In this document: positions 1 to 5,714 of the stretch, in pieces
How the letters are laid out: the number at the start of each line of letters is the position of its first letter
Numbering within the stretch: position 1 is the first letter of the stretch
From: Candidatus Margulisiibacteriota bacterium
GTDB taxonomy: Bacteria; Margulisbacteria; WOR-1; O2-12-FULL-45-9; XYB2-FULL-48-7
Length of the DNA stretch: 7,369 bases
Assembly: GCA_028717325.1 (NCBI GenBank)
Contig: JAQUOB010000057.1
Location: 1 to 7,369, forward strand
Direction of reading: 5' to 3'
Notes under the pieces: generated by a model
What the model was told of the DNA's origin: nothing
Databases searched by the model: none
What the model saw: the letters and a program-made list of their open reading frames with translations, nothing else
Translations under genes and position numbers: made by a program

Positions 1-305
1 TGGCAGCGGGCGGGATCGATCAGTTTGAAAAAGTCGAGTGAATGTTCCAGATTGTTCTCGTGCGCTCCCCAGTTGGCCAGCGTGTGGATGACGTAATCCA
101 TTTCTTTGATCAAAGCTGTTTGATTGCTGACGCTGCTGATGTCTTCCTGGACGATCGTGACGTTCTTTTTTGCTCTGAGATCGGCGCGCAATTTAGCCGG
201 GGTCCTGACCATGAGATAGAGCTGATAGTCTGGATCGGCCGACAGTTCGTCGGCCAGATAATGGCCGACGCAGCCGCTGGCACCGGTGATGAATATTTTG
301 CGCAT
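1..305 (-). CDS. NAD(P)-dependent epimerase/dehydratase (extended SDR), 3' part cut by window edge
   Basis: Only the first 101 residues are in the window; the gene continues past the left edge. The protein opens with a Rossmann nucleotide-binding strand, MRKIFITGASGCVGHYL, carrying the GxxGxxG motif (Gly8, Gly11, Gly14) typical of extended short-chain dehydrogenases. An acidic VQEDIS segment near residues 52-57 and DYVIHTLA near 70-77 match the second half of the cofactor fold. The catalytic YxxxK lies outside the window, so the substrate is unknown; nucleotide-sugar epimerases, dehydratases and reductases are the likeliest relatives. The ATG at 303-305 is chosen because the glycine motif follows at once. 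It lies 2 nt after the hldD stop with no convincing Shine-Dalgarno just upstream, so translation is probably coupled to hldD. The context suggests nucleotide-sugar metabolism for LPS or another surface glycan; that is inference. Confidence 0.85.
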   Translation of the reverse strand, partial: MRKIFITGASGCVGHYLADELSADPDYQLYLMVRTPAKLRADLRAKKNVTIVQEDISSVSNQTALIKEMDYVIHTLANWGAHENNLEHSLDFFKLIDPARC

Positions 306-307
306 GG

Positions 308-1282
308 CTAAAAGCGGGCGTTCCCTTTTTCCAGGTAATTGACGACGTAATCGCTGACGGCCGCTTCCAGCGGGGTGGTCTTGACCGGTAACCCGGTCCG
401 CTTCAGTTTGGTCAGGTCCGCTTCAGTAAAATACTGGTACTTATCACGCAAAATAGGCGGCATGTCAATATACTCGATCTTGACCGGCAGTTTGAGCGCT
501 GCGAATATCGCTGCGGCCAGATCGTTCCAACTGCGGGCGGTACCAGCCCCGAGGTTGAAGATCCCTTTAACGCCGGGGTTGAGGTAAAACTCCCACATCA
601 GGTCGATAATGTCTTTGACGTAAACAAAATCACGTTTTTGTTCGCCGTCGCGATAGTCCGCCCGGTACGACTTGAAGAGCCGAAGCTTGCCGTCACGCTT
701 GATCTGCTCGTAACCCTTCAGGACCATGCTTCGCATGTCGCCCTTGTGGTATTCGTTCGGACCAAAGACGTTAAAATATTTCCAACCCACGACCTTGTCC
801 GTCAACTTGTTCTCCAACAGCCAGAGGTCAAAATCTTGTTTCGACTGGCCATAGAGGTTCAACGGCCGAAGGGCAGGGATATTTTCCTCGGCGTCGCTAT
901 AGCCCTGGGCGCCGTTGCCGTAGGTCGCGGCGGAGCTGGCGTAAAAAAATGGTACGCCGTGGCGGAGAGCCCAGCGCGCCAGCGTCTGGGAGTATTTCAG
1001 GTTATTTTCCTTGAGGTAGTCGGCGTTTTGCTCGGTCGTGGAGGAGCAGGCGCCGATATGGAACAGGGCCTTGACCGAAGTTGTCAACCGTTCTGCTGCC
1101 ACCTGCTTGATGAAGGCGGCCTTTTCCAGGTAATCGACGTATTGCTTGCCGGCCAGGTTCCCCCACCGGGCGTCGGCGCCGGCCTCGTCAACGACAAGTA
1201 TCTCTTTTTCCCCGACTTGGTTAAGTTTCTGGACGAAACAGCTGCCGATAAAACCGGCGCCGCCGGTGACAATAATGCTCAT
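308..1282 (-). CDS. hldD: ADP-L-glycero-D-manno-heptose 6-epimerase (HldD/RfaD)
   Basis: By family knowledge this enzyme epimerises ADP-D-glycero-D-manno-heptose at C6 to the L,D form used by LPS inner-core heptosyltransferases, with tightly bound NADP in the cytoplasm. The 324-residue product is close to the 310 of E. coli. Visible hallmarks in order are the N-terminal Rossmann motif TGGAGFIGS (6-14), FHIGACSSTTE (74-84), YASSAATYG (114-122), the catalytic YGQSK (Tyr144, Lys148), WKYFNVFGPNEYHKGDMRSM (167-186), YRADYRDGEQKRDFVYV (206-222) and IDMPPILRDKYQYFTEADL (272-290). These are family-specific, so the call does not rest on the general SDR fold. The ATG at 1280-1282 is chosen because the Rossmann strand begins at residue 2; an upstream in-frame extension would only add translated nikR sequence. 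The start overlaps the nikR stop by 4 bp (ATGA), implying translational coupling. The stop is TAG. Confidence 0.97.
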   Translation of the reverse strand: MSIIVTGGAGFIGSCFVQKLNQVGEKEILVVDEAGADARWGNLAGKQYVDYLEKAAFIKQVAAERLTTSVKALFHIGACSSTTEQNADYLKENNLKYSQTLARWALRHGVPFFYASSAATYGNGAQGYSDAEENIPALRPLNLYGQSKQDFDLWLLENKLTDKVVGWKYFNVFGPNEYHKGDMRSMVLKGYEQIKRDGKLRLFKSYRADYRDGEQKRDFVYVKDIIDLMWEFYLNPGVKGIFNLGAGTARSWNDLAAAIFAALKLPVKIEYIDMPPILRDKYQYFTEADLTKLKRTGLPVKTTPLEAAVSDYVVNYLEKGNARF

Positions 1283-1701
1283 ACGATCTCTTTCCCGGTC
1301 GTCGACATGACCAGCTTGCCGTGCTTGACCCCTTTGGCGGCGATCAAGCGATCGGCGATCGCTTTGACCTTTTCGCCTTTGCCTTTGAGCGCCAGTATCT
1401 CCAGGCAATTATGTTCATCGAGATGGATGTGCGTGGTGGAAATGATCTCTTTGTGAAAATGATGCTGGAGATCGGTCAGCTTTTTGGGCAGCTCCAGTGC
1501 CGCGTGATCGTAGATCAGGGTGACCGTGCCGACGACCTGTTTGCGATCAGCTTTCCATTCCTCTTCTACCAGGTTTTCCCTGACAAAGTCGCGGATCGCT
1601 TCCGACCGATTGGTGTAGCCTTTGCTGGCGATGTAGGCGTCCAGTTTCTTGAGCAGGGTGTCGTCCATCGAAACGCCGAAGCGCTGGGTTCTCTCTTTCA
1701 T
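1279..1701 (-). CDS. nikR: NikR-family metal-responsive ribbon-helix-helix repressor
   Basis: The product has 140 residues (E. coli NikR has 133). Residues 7-45 form the ribbon-helix-helix DNA-binding domain: RFGVSMDD, then LLKKLDAYIASKGYTNRSEA and IRDFVREN. Residues about 56-135 form the ACT-like metal-binding and tetramerisation domain. All four high-affinity nickel ligands of E. coli NikR (His76, His87, His89, Cys95) align with residues present here: His80 in LQHHFH, His91 and His93 in THIHLDEHN, and Cys99 in CLEILALKG. The family represses nickel-uptake genes when Ni(II) is bound. The ATG at 1699-1701 matches the family's N-terminus; an AGGAG lies 14 nt upstream, inside gmhA. The gene overlaps gmhA and hldD by 4 bp each. 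No nickel transporter is visible, so its target is unknown; control of its own operon is a guess. The family call is firm; the metal and regulon are not shown. Confidence 0.92.
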   Translation of the reverse strand: MKERTQRFGVSMDDTLLKKLDAYIASKGYTNRSEAIRDFVRENLVEEEWKADRKQVVGTVTLIYDHAALELPKKLTDLQHHFHKEIISTTHIHLDEHNCLEILALKGKGEKVKAIADRLIAAKGVKHGKLVMSTTGKEIV

Positions 1702-2270
1702 CGCCGGCCGAAGAGCTCCTGTTCGATCAGGCCGCAGAGGATATGGCCGATCGTGATGTGACACTCCTGGATCCGAGGCGTGATCTTTGAAGGGACGGCG
1801 ATCGTGATGTCGGAAACTTCGGCGATCTTGCCGCCGCTGCCGATCAGGCCGATCGTGGTACAGCCGGTTTGTTTGGCTTTGGCTAAGCCGGCCACAACAT
1901 TTTTAGAGTTGCCGGAAGTTGAAATGCCAAAAGCGATGTCGCCTTTTTTAGCCAGGCCTTCGATCTGCCGGGCGAAAATATTATCAAACGAATAGTCGTT
2001 CGAAATGGCGGTGATAATGGAAGTGTCAGTCGTCAACGCGAGAGCGGGCAGGGACTTTCTCTCCAGCCGGTAGCGGCTGATCAATTCGGCGGCCAGGTGC
2101 TGGGCGTCGGCGGCCGAACCGCCGTTGCCGAAGAACAGGACTTTATTGCCGGCCTTGAGCGCTTCGATCATGGCCCGGGCCGCTTTTTCGATGACCGGCA
2201 CGAGTGATTTCAGCACCTCGGTTTTGACCGCGATGCTTTCTTTGAGTTCGCTGGCGATCGTTTCCTTCAT
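1698..2270 (-). CDS. gmhA: Phosphoheptose isomerase (sedoheptulose-7-phosphate isomerase) GmhA
   Basis: By family knowledge this enzyme converts sedoheptulose 7-phosphate to D-glycero-D-manno-heptose 7-phosphate, the first committed step of ADP-heptose synthesis, as a zinc-dependent cytoplasmic tetramer. The 190-residue product matches the usual length (192 in E. coli). It is one SIS domain: FFGNGGSAADAQHLAAELI (46-64) for phosphosugar binding, TSIITAISNDYSF (83-95), GISTSGNSKNV (115-125) and IQECHITIGHILCGLIEQ (167-184). His58, Glu62, Gln168 and His176 fit the family's metal and catalytic positions. DnaA-initiator-associating DiaA is a paralogous SIS protein, but the neighbouring hldD and the IQECHITIGH segment favour GmhA. 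The ATG at 2268-2270 is the first gene position after a strong promoter and has no Shine-Dalgarno, so the transcript may be leaderless. It heads the leftward operon; its TGA overlaps the nikR ATG. Confidence 0.95.
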   Translation of the reverse strand: MKETIASELKESIAVKTEVLKSLVPVIEKAARAMIEALKAGNKVLFFGNGGSAADAQHLAAELISRYRLERKSLPALALTTDTSIITAISNDYSFDNIFARQIEGLAKKGDIAFGISTSGNSKNVVAGLAKAKQTGCTTIGLIGSGGKIAEVSDITIAVPSKITPRIQECHITIGHILCGLIEQELFGRR

Positions 2271-2276
2271 AAGATG

Positions 2277-2305
2277 ATTTTAACATAATTGAATTGCAAT
2301 CTCAA
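2277..2305 (-). promoter_or_regulatory. Promoter of the gmhA-nikR-hldD operon, probably leaderless
   Basis: Reading the minus strand, a -35 TTGAGA (2305 to 2300) is followed by an exact 17 bp spacer and an extended -10, TGT plus TAAAAT (2282 to 2277). Only six bases, CATCTT, separate the -10 from the gmhA ATG at 2270, so transcription should start at or within a base of the start codon. No Shine-Dalgarno can fit, which agrees with a leaderless message. The element overlaps the divergent wecA promoter. It was found by eye against the sigma-70 consensus. Confidence 0.7.
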
Positions 2306-2318
2306 AGTGTGCTATAAT
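2289..2318 (+). promoter_or_regulatory. Promoter of the wecA-wecB-murA operon, with a very short 5' leader
   Basis: A -35 TTGAAT (2289-2294), an 18 bp spacer and a perfect -10 TATAAT (2313-2318), extended by TGC (2310-2312), fit the sigma-70 consensus. Transcription would start around 2322-2327, only about 3-8 nt before the wecA ATG at 2330, too little for a normal Shine-Dalgarno, and none is seen. Its upstream half overlaps the spacer and -35 of the gmhA promoter on the other strand. Confidence 0.7.
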
Positions 2319-2329
2319 AATATCCCGTA

Positions 2330-3283
2330 ATGCTTACGTTTCTCGCCACTTTCCTGATCGCCTTGATTTTGACCATTTTAATCACCCCAATGGTTCGCAG
2401 TTTTGCCCCCGAAATCGGCGCGGTCGATAAACCGGCCGAGAGAAAGGTCCATACTCACAGCATTCCCCGTACCGGCGGGATCGCCATTTATTTTGGCTTT
2501 GCCGTGGCGGTGCTCTTTGGCCTCCTGCTGGGGGCGGAGCACGGGATCAAGATCAACCCTCATCCGATACTTGGGATCCTCTTGGGCGGCTCGATCGTCC
2601 TCCTGATGGGGCTGATGGACGATATGCGGCGGCTGAAGCCGCTGACCAAGCTTTTCTGGCAGGTGGTCGGGGCCTCGGTCGCGATCTATTTCGGCGTCGA
2701 AATTTCATTCGTCACCAACCCGATCAACGGCATCTTGCCGCTCGGTTTTATAGCGATCCCGCTGACGCTCCTCTGGCTCGTCGGCATGACCAACGCGGTC
2801 AATCTGATTGACGGCCTGGACGGCCTGGCGGCGGGCGTGACGCTGATTGCCGCCGGCACGCTTTTCTTCGTGGCCCTGCGCACGCACCAGCCGGGCGCCG
2901 CCCTGCTGATGCTGGCGCTGGCCGGCACGGCGCTGGGCTTCCTGCGCTACAACTTTTTCCCGGCCTCGATCTTTCTGGGCGACTCGGGCAGCTACTTCCT
3001 GGGCTTTGTCCTGGCGGCCTCCGCCATTATCGGCGTTTTTAAGACCACCCTGGTAGTCGCGCTGTTCCTGCCGCTGCTCATCCTCGCGGTGCCGATCTTT
3101 GACACGACCTTTGCCATTGTCCGCCGGATCAAGGACAGGAAGAATCTCTTCGCGGCGGACGATAAACATATTCATCACCTGCTGCTGCGCCTGGGCTTGA
3201 CCCAGCGCGAAGCCGTCCTGTCGATCTATGTCGCTTGCTTTTTATTGGGCGTTCTGGCGCTTTTCATGGCGCTGCAGAGATAA
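2330..3283 (+). CDS. wecA: Undecaprenyl-phosphate GlcNAc-1-phosphate transferase (WecA/TagO type, MraY superfamily)
   Basis: This polytopic inner-membrane enzyme of 317 residues transfers a sugar-1-phosphate from a UDP-sugar, by family usually UDP-GlcNAc, to undecaprenyl phosphate. That starts lipid-linked O-antigen, common-antigen or teichoic-type glycans. Superfamily motifs appear in order: a first membrane helix (2-20), PRTGG (46-50), the Asp pair in GLMDD (Asp97, Asp98), NAVNLIDGLDGLAAG (155-169), FLGDSGS (215-221), PIFDT (255-259) and the C-terminal cytoplasmic KHIHH (279-283), which marks the WecA rather than the MraY branch. About ten hydrophobic segments fill the rest. The ATG at 2330 keeps the first helix and sits just after the promoter without a Shine-Dalgarno. 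wecB follows after 3 nt. The acceptor is safe to predict; the exact donor (GlcNAc-1-P or another HexNAc) is inferred from motifs and the neighbouring wecB. Confidence 0.9.
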   Translation: MLTFLATFLIALILTILITPMVRSFAPEIGAVDKPAERKVHTHSIPRTGGIAIYFGFAVAVLFGLLLGAEHGIKINPHPILGILLGGSIVLLMGLMDDMRRLKPLTKLFWQVVGASVAIYFGVEISFVTNPINGILPLGFIAIPLTLLWLVGMTNAVNLIDGLDGLAAGVTLIAAGTLFFVALRTHQPGAALLMLALAGTALGFLRYNFFPASIFLGDSGSYFLGFVLAASAIIGVFKTTLVVALFLPLLILAVPIFDTTFAIVRRIKDRKNLFAADDKHIHHLLLRLGLTQREAVLSIYVACFLLGVLALFMALQR

Positions 3284-3286
3284 ATT

Positions 3287-4453
3287 ATGGTCAACCGCAA
3301 AAGAATTATGTTCGTTTTCGGCACGCGGCCGGAGGCGATCAAGATGGCGCCGGTCATCAAAGAGGTCGAGAAATATCCCGACGTGCTCGAGCCGATCGTG
3401 GTCGTGACCGGCCAGCACCGGCAGATGCTCGACCAGGTCCTGCGGATCTTCGATCTTGATCCCGATTACGACCTCGGGATCATGGAAGAGAACCAGACCA
3501 TCGCCAATATCGTCAGCAAATCGCTGCAGGGGCTGGAAGAGATAATTTTGCGCGAAAAACCGGAGATGCTGCTGGTCCAGGGCGACACCTCGACCGCTTT
3601 CGCCGCGGCGCTGGCCGCGTTTTATTACCGCATCCCGCTCGGTCACGTGGAGGCGGGACTGCGGACCTTTGACAAATGGCGGCCTTATCCCGAAGAGATG
3701 AACCGGAAAATGATCTCCGACCTGGCCGATCTGCATTTTGCCCCGACCCGGACGTCGCTTAAAAATCTGCTGGAAGAAAAAGTGCCGAAGGAGAAAATTT
3801 ATCTGACCGGCAACACGGTCATCGACGCGCTCTTGACGGTTTCCAAGAGGAACTTTTCTCTCGAAAAAGCCGGGATAAAACTGGCGAAAGGCAAGAAGAT
3901 GATCCTGGTCACCGCTCATCGGCGGGAGAGTTTCGGCCAGCCGCTGCGGGATATCTGCACGGCGATAAAAAGACTGGCCGAAAAATACCGGCGCGAGATA
4001 GAATTTGTCATTCCCGTCCACCGCAACCCGATCGTCAGCCGGGTGATCAATGAATTGCTGGAGAACGTCGACAATGTCGAGCTGATCGAGCCGCTCGATT
4101 ATGAGGCCTTTGTTCATCTGATGAAAGCTTCTTATCTCATCCTGACCGATTCGGGCGGCGTTCAGGAAGAAGCGCCCTCTCTGGGCAAACCCGTCCTGGT
4201 CCTGCGGGAAAAGACCGAACGGCCCGACGCGGTGGAGGTGGGGGCCGTCAAGCTGGTCGGCCTGACCGAGCAAGTTATTTTTGAAGAGACCGAGCGCCTG
4301 CTGACCGACCGTTCGGCTTACGCGGCGATGTCGAAAGCCGTCAATCCGTACGGCGACGGCCAGGCGAGCGAGCGGATCGTGGGGGCGCTGCTGCATTATT
4401 TTGGGGCCAAGGACCAGCGGCCGGAGGACTTTAATGTTAAAATTACTGGTTAA
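3287..4453 (+). CDS. wecB: UDP-N-acetylglucosamine 2-epimerase, non-hydrolysing (WecB/MnaA)
   Basis: This cytoplasmic enzyme interconverts UDP-GlcNAc and UDP-ManNAc through a 2-acetamidoglucal intermediate and supplies ManNAc-type residues for surface polysaccharides. The 388-residue product is typical (376 in E. coli) and has the two-domain GT-B-like fold. Visible motifs are FGTRPEAIKMAPV (11-23), TGQHRQMLDQVL (41-52), VQGDTSTAFAAALA (97-110), GHVEAGLRT (119-127), PEEMNRK (135-141), LVTAHRRESFG (207-217), LTDSGGVQEEAPSLGKPVL (286-304) and EKTERPDAVE (308-317). Asp100, Glu122, Glu136 and His211 align with E. coli catalytic residues Asp95, Glu117, Glu131 and His213. The HRRES motif and the length argue against the hydrolysing NeuC type. 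The ATG at 3287 is 3 nt after the wecA stop, with only a weak AGAGA upstream; Met8 at 3308 is a less likely alternative. Its 3' end overlaps murA by 20 bp. Confidence 0.95.
   Translation: MVNRKRIMFVFGTRPEAIKMAPVIKEVEKYPDVLEPIVVVTGQHRQMLDQVLRIFDLDPDYDLGIMEENQTIANIVSKSLQGLEEIILREKPEMLLVQGDTSTAFAAALAAFYYRIPLGHVEAGLRTFDKWRPYPEEMNRKMISDLADLHFAPTRTSLKNLLEEKVPKEKIYLTGNTVIDALLTVSKRNFSLEKAGIKLAKGKKMILVTAHRRESFGQPLRDICTAIKRLAEKYRREIEFVIPVHRNPIVSRVINELLENVDNVELIEPLDYEAFVHLMKASYLILTDSGGVQEEAPSLGKPVLVLREKTERPDAVEVGAVKLVGLTEQVIFEETERLLTDRSAYAAMSKAVNPYGDGQASERIVGALLHYFGAKDQRPEDFNVKITG
4423..4427 (+). promoter_or_regulatory. Shine-Dalgarno fixing the murA start
   Basis: A perfect GGAGG lies six bases before the ATG at 4434, inside the end of wecB. 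It settles the murA start in favour of 4434 over an in-frame ATG at 4401, which would add 11 non-conserved residues. It is the clearest ribosome binding site in the window, in contrast with the operon's first gene, which has none. Confidence 0.85.
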
Positions 4454-5690
4454 AGGGGCGAGACCCCTTGCCGGGGAAGTCAATATTTCCGGTTCCAAGA
4501 ACGCGGCTTTGCCGATCCTGGCCGCTACGATCATGGTGCCGGGACGCTCCGTCATCCGCAATATTCCGAACCTGCTTGATGTCACGACGATCATTCGCGT
4601 TCTGCGGGCGCTCGGCATCCGCGCCGAATATTCGCAGTCGTCGCCCAACACCGTCAATATCTGGAACTATCAGGTCAAGCACGTCGCGCCGTACGAACTG
4701 GTGACCAAAATGCGCGCTTCGTTCTTTGTCATCGGGCCGATCCTGGCGATGAAAGGCCTGGCCAAGATACCTCTGCCGGGCGGTTGCGCGATCGGCTCTA
4801 GGCCGGTGGATATCCACATCAAAGGCCTGGAAGCGCTGGGTGCGAAAGTCGACCTGGAACACGGTTTTGTGATCGCCCGGGCGGCCAGGTTGCGCGGCGC
4901 GAAGGTCTATTTTGATTTTCCTTCGGTCGGGGCGACCGAATCGGTCATGATGGCAGCGGCCTTGGCCGAGGGCGAAACGACGATCGGGAACGCGGCGCGC
5001 GAGCCGGAGATCGCCGATCTGGCCAATTTTCTGATCAAAGCCGGGGCGAAGATCGAGTGCGCCGGCAGTGAGTTGATCCGTATCGAGGGCGTGCCGAAAC
5101 TTTCGCCGGAGGACTATTCGATCATACCCGACCGGATCGAGGCGGGGACAATGATGGTGGCGGCGGCGATCACCCGAGGCCGGGTCAAACTTAACCGGGT
5201 GGTGCCGGAGCATCTGGAGTCGACCATCAGAAAATTGCAAGAGACGGGCATGCAGGTTGTAGTGGACGGCGATTCGGTGACCGTCTCGAACGATGACGGC
5301 TTTAAATCGGTCGACGTCAAGACCCTGCCGTACCCGGGCTTTCCGACCGACATGCAGCCGCAGTTCATCGCTCTCCTGGCCCTGGCCAGCGGGACCTCGG
5401 TCGTTTCGGAAAGCGTTTTCGAGAATCGTTTTATGCACCTGCCGGAGCTGCGGCGGATGGGGGCGGACATCAAGCTCGAGGGCCAGAGCGCGATCATCAA
5501 CGGCGTGGCCAAGCTCTCCGGCGCGCCGGTGCGGGTGACCGACTTGCGGGCGGGAGCGGCCTTGCTTTTGGCCGGCCTGGCGGCGGAGGGAGAGACGCTG
5601 ATTGAAGATCGCGACCATCACCTGAATCGCGGCTACGAAAAATTGGTTGAGAAGTTCAATGGGTTGGGTGCGGACATTAAAAAGTTATAA
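4434..5690 (+). CDS. murA: UDP-N-acetylglucosamine 1-carboxyvinyltransferase (MurA)
   Basis: This cytoplasmic enzyme catalyses the first committed step of peptidoglycan synthesis, moving enolpyruvate from PEP to UDP-GlcNAc. From the ATG at 4434 it has 418 residues (E. coli has 419). The start motif SGSKNAALPIL places Lys22 and Asn23 at the same numbers as in E. coli. The mobile active-site loop reads PLPGGCAIGSRPVDIHI, with Cys118 in the position of E. coli Cys115, the fosfomycin target; family knowledge therefore predicts a fosfomycin-sensitive type, not the Asp variant. PGFPTDMQPQF gives Asp306 (E. coli Asp305), DLRAGAALLLAGLA (370-383) is the conserved C-terminal signature and NRGYEKL (398-404) supplies Arg399 (E. 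coli Arg397). The gene is intact, begins inside wecB and ends in the TAA of a heptanucleotide array. Its place between wecB and ybeY puts it in competition with WecA and WecB for UDP-GlcNAc. Confidence 0.98.
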   Translation: MLKLLVKGARPLAGEVNISGSKNAALPILAATIMVPGRSVIRNIPNLLDVTTIIRVLRALGIRAEYSQSSPNTVNIWNYQVKHVAPYELVTKMRASFFVIGPILAMKGLAKIPLPGGCAIGSRPVDIHIKGLEALGAKVDLEHGFVIARAARLRGAKVYFDFPSVGATESVMMAAALAEGETTIGNAAREPEIADLANFLIKAGAKIECAGSELIRIEGVPKLSPEDYSIIPDRIEAGTMMVAAAITRGRVKLNRVVPEHLESTIRKLQETGMQVVVDGDSVTVSNDDGFKSVDVKTLPYPGFPTDMQPQFIALLALASGTSVVSESVFENRFMHLPELRRMGADIKLEGQSAIINGVAKLSGAPVRVTDLRAGAALLLAGLAAEGETLIEDRDHHLNRGYEKLVEKFNGLGADIKKL

Positions 5691-5691
5691 G
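5664..5691 (+). promoter_or_regulatory. Possible weak internal promoter before ybeY
   Basis: TTGGGT (5664-5669), a 16 bp spacer and TATAAG (5686-5691) resemble a weak sigma-70 promoter that would start transcription near 5698, about 16 nt before the ybeY ATG. The -10 is five of six but the -35 is poor, and AT-rich repeats often mimic -10 boxes by chance, so this is tentative. Confidence 0.2.
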
Positions 5692-5714
5692 CATTAAGCG
5701 GTAAGCTATAAGCA
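5687..5714. repeat. Four-unit heptanucleotide array (NTAAGCN) spanning murA stop to ybeY start
   Basis: Four consecutive 7-mers, ATAAGCA, TTAAGCG, GTAAGCT and ATAAGCA, fill 5687-5714 without a gap. All share the core TAAGC, and the first and last are identical. The first unit supplies the murA TAA stop (5688-5690) and the last base of the array is the A of the ybeY ATG (5714). Because 7 is not a multiple of 3, the TAA cores fall in all three forward frames, making an all-frame translational stop between the two genes. I know of no named family for it. Confidence 0.75.

Noticed and set aside
395..427. 13 bp direct repeat GGTCCGCTTCAGT (395-407 and 415-427) inside hldD
   Set aside because: The copies are read in different frames and encode conserved HldD residues (TEAD and KLKRT); chance similarity between codon strings is enough.
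1279..1284. TCATAC at the hldD start, identical to an E. coli NikR operator half-site
   Set aside because: The partner half-site GTATGA 16 bp away is absent and the bases are explained by the TGA/ATG overlap, so it looks like coincidence.
638..1456. A 272-codon plus-strand frame across hldD and nikR
   Set aside because: It is antisense to two genes with full family motifs and has no recognisable domain or convincing start signal.
4401..4433. An upstream in-frame ATG extending murA by 11 residues
   Set aside because: The added residues are only wecB read in another frame, and the ATG at 4434 has a perfect GGAGG and places Lys22 and Asn23 at the family numbers.
3242..4657. A 471-codon open frame on the minus strand, antisense to wecB
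   Set aside because: It mirrors a clear wecB gene. Long antisense frames are expected from high-GC codon bias; the translation is rich in Arg, Gln, His and Asp with no recognisable domain.
4443..5621. A 392-codon open frame on the minus strand, antisense to murA
   Set aside because: Same cause: it lies wholly within murA, whose motifs are complete, and its translation is low-complexity and Arg/Asp-rich.
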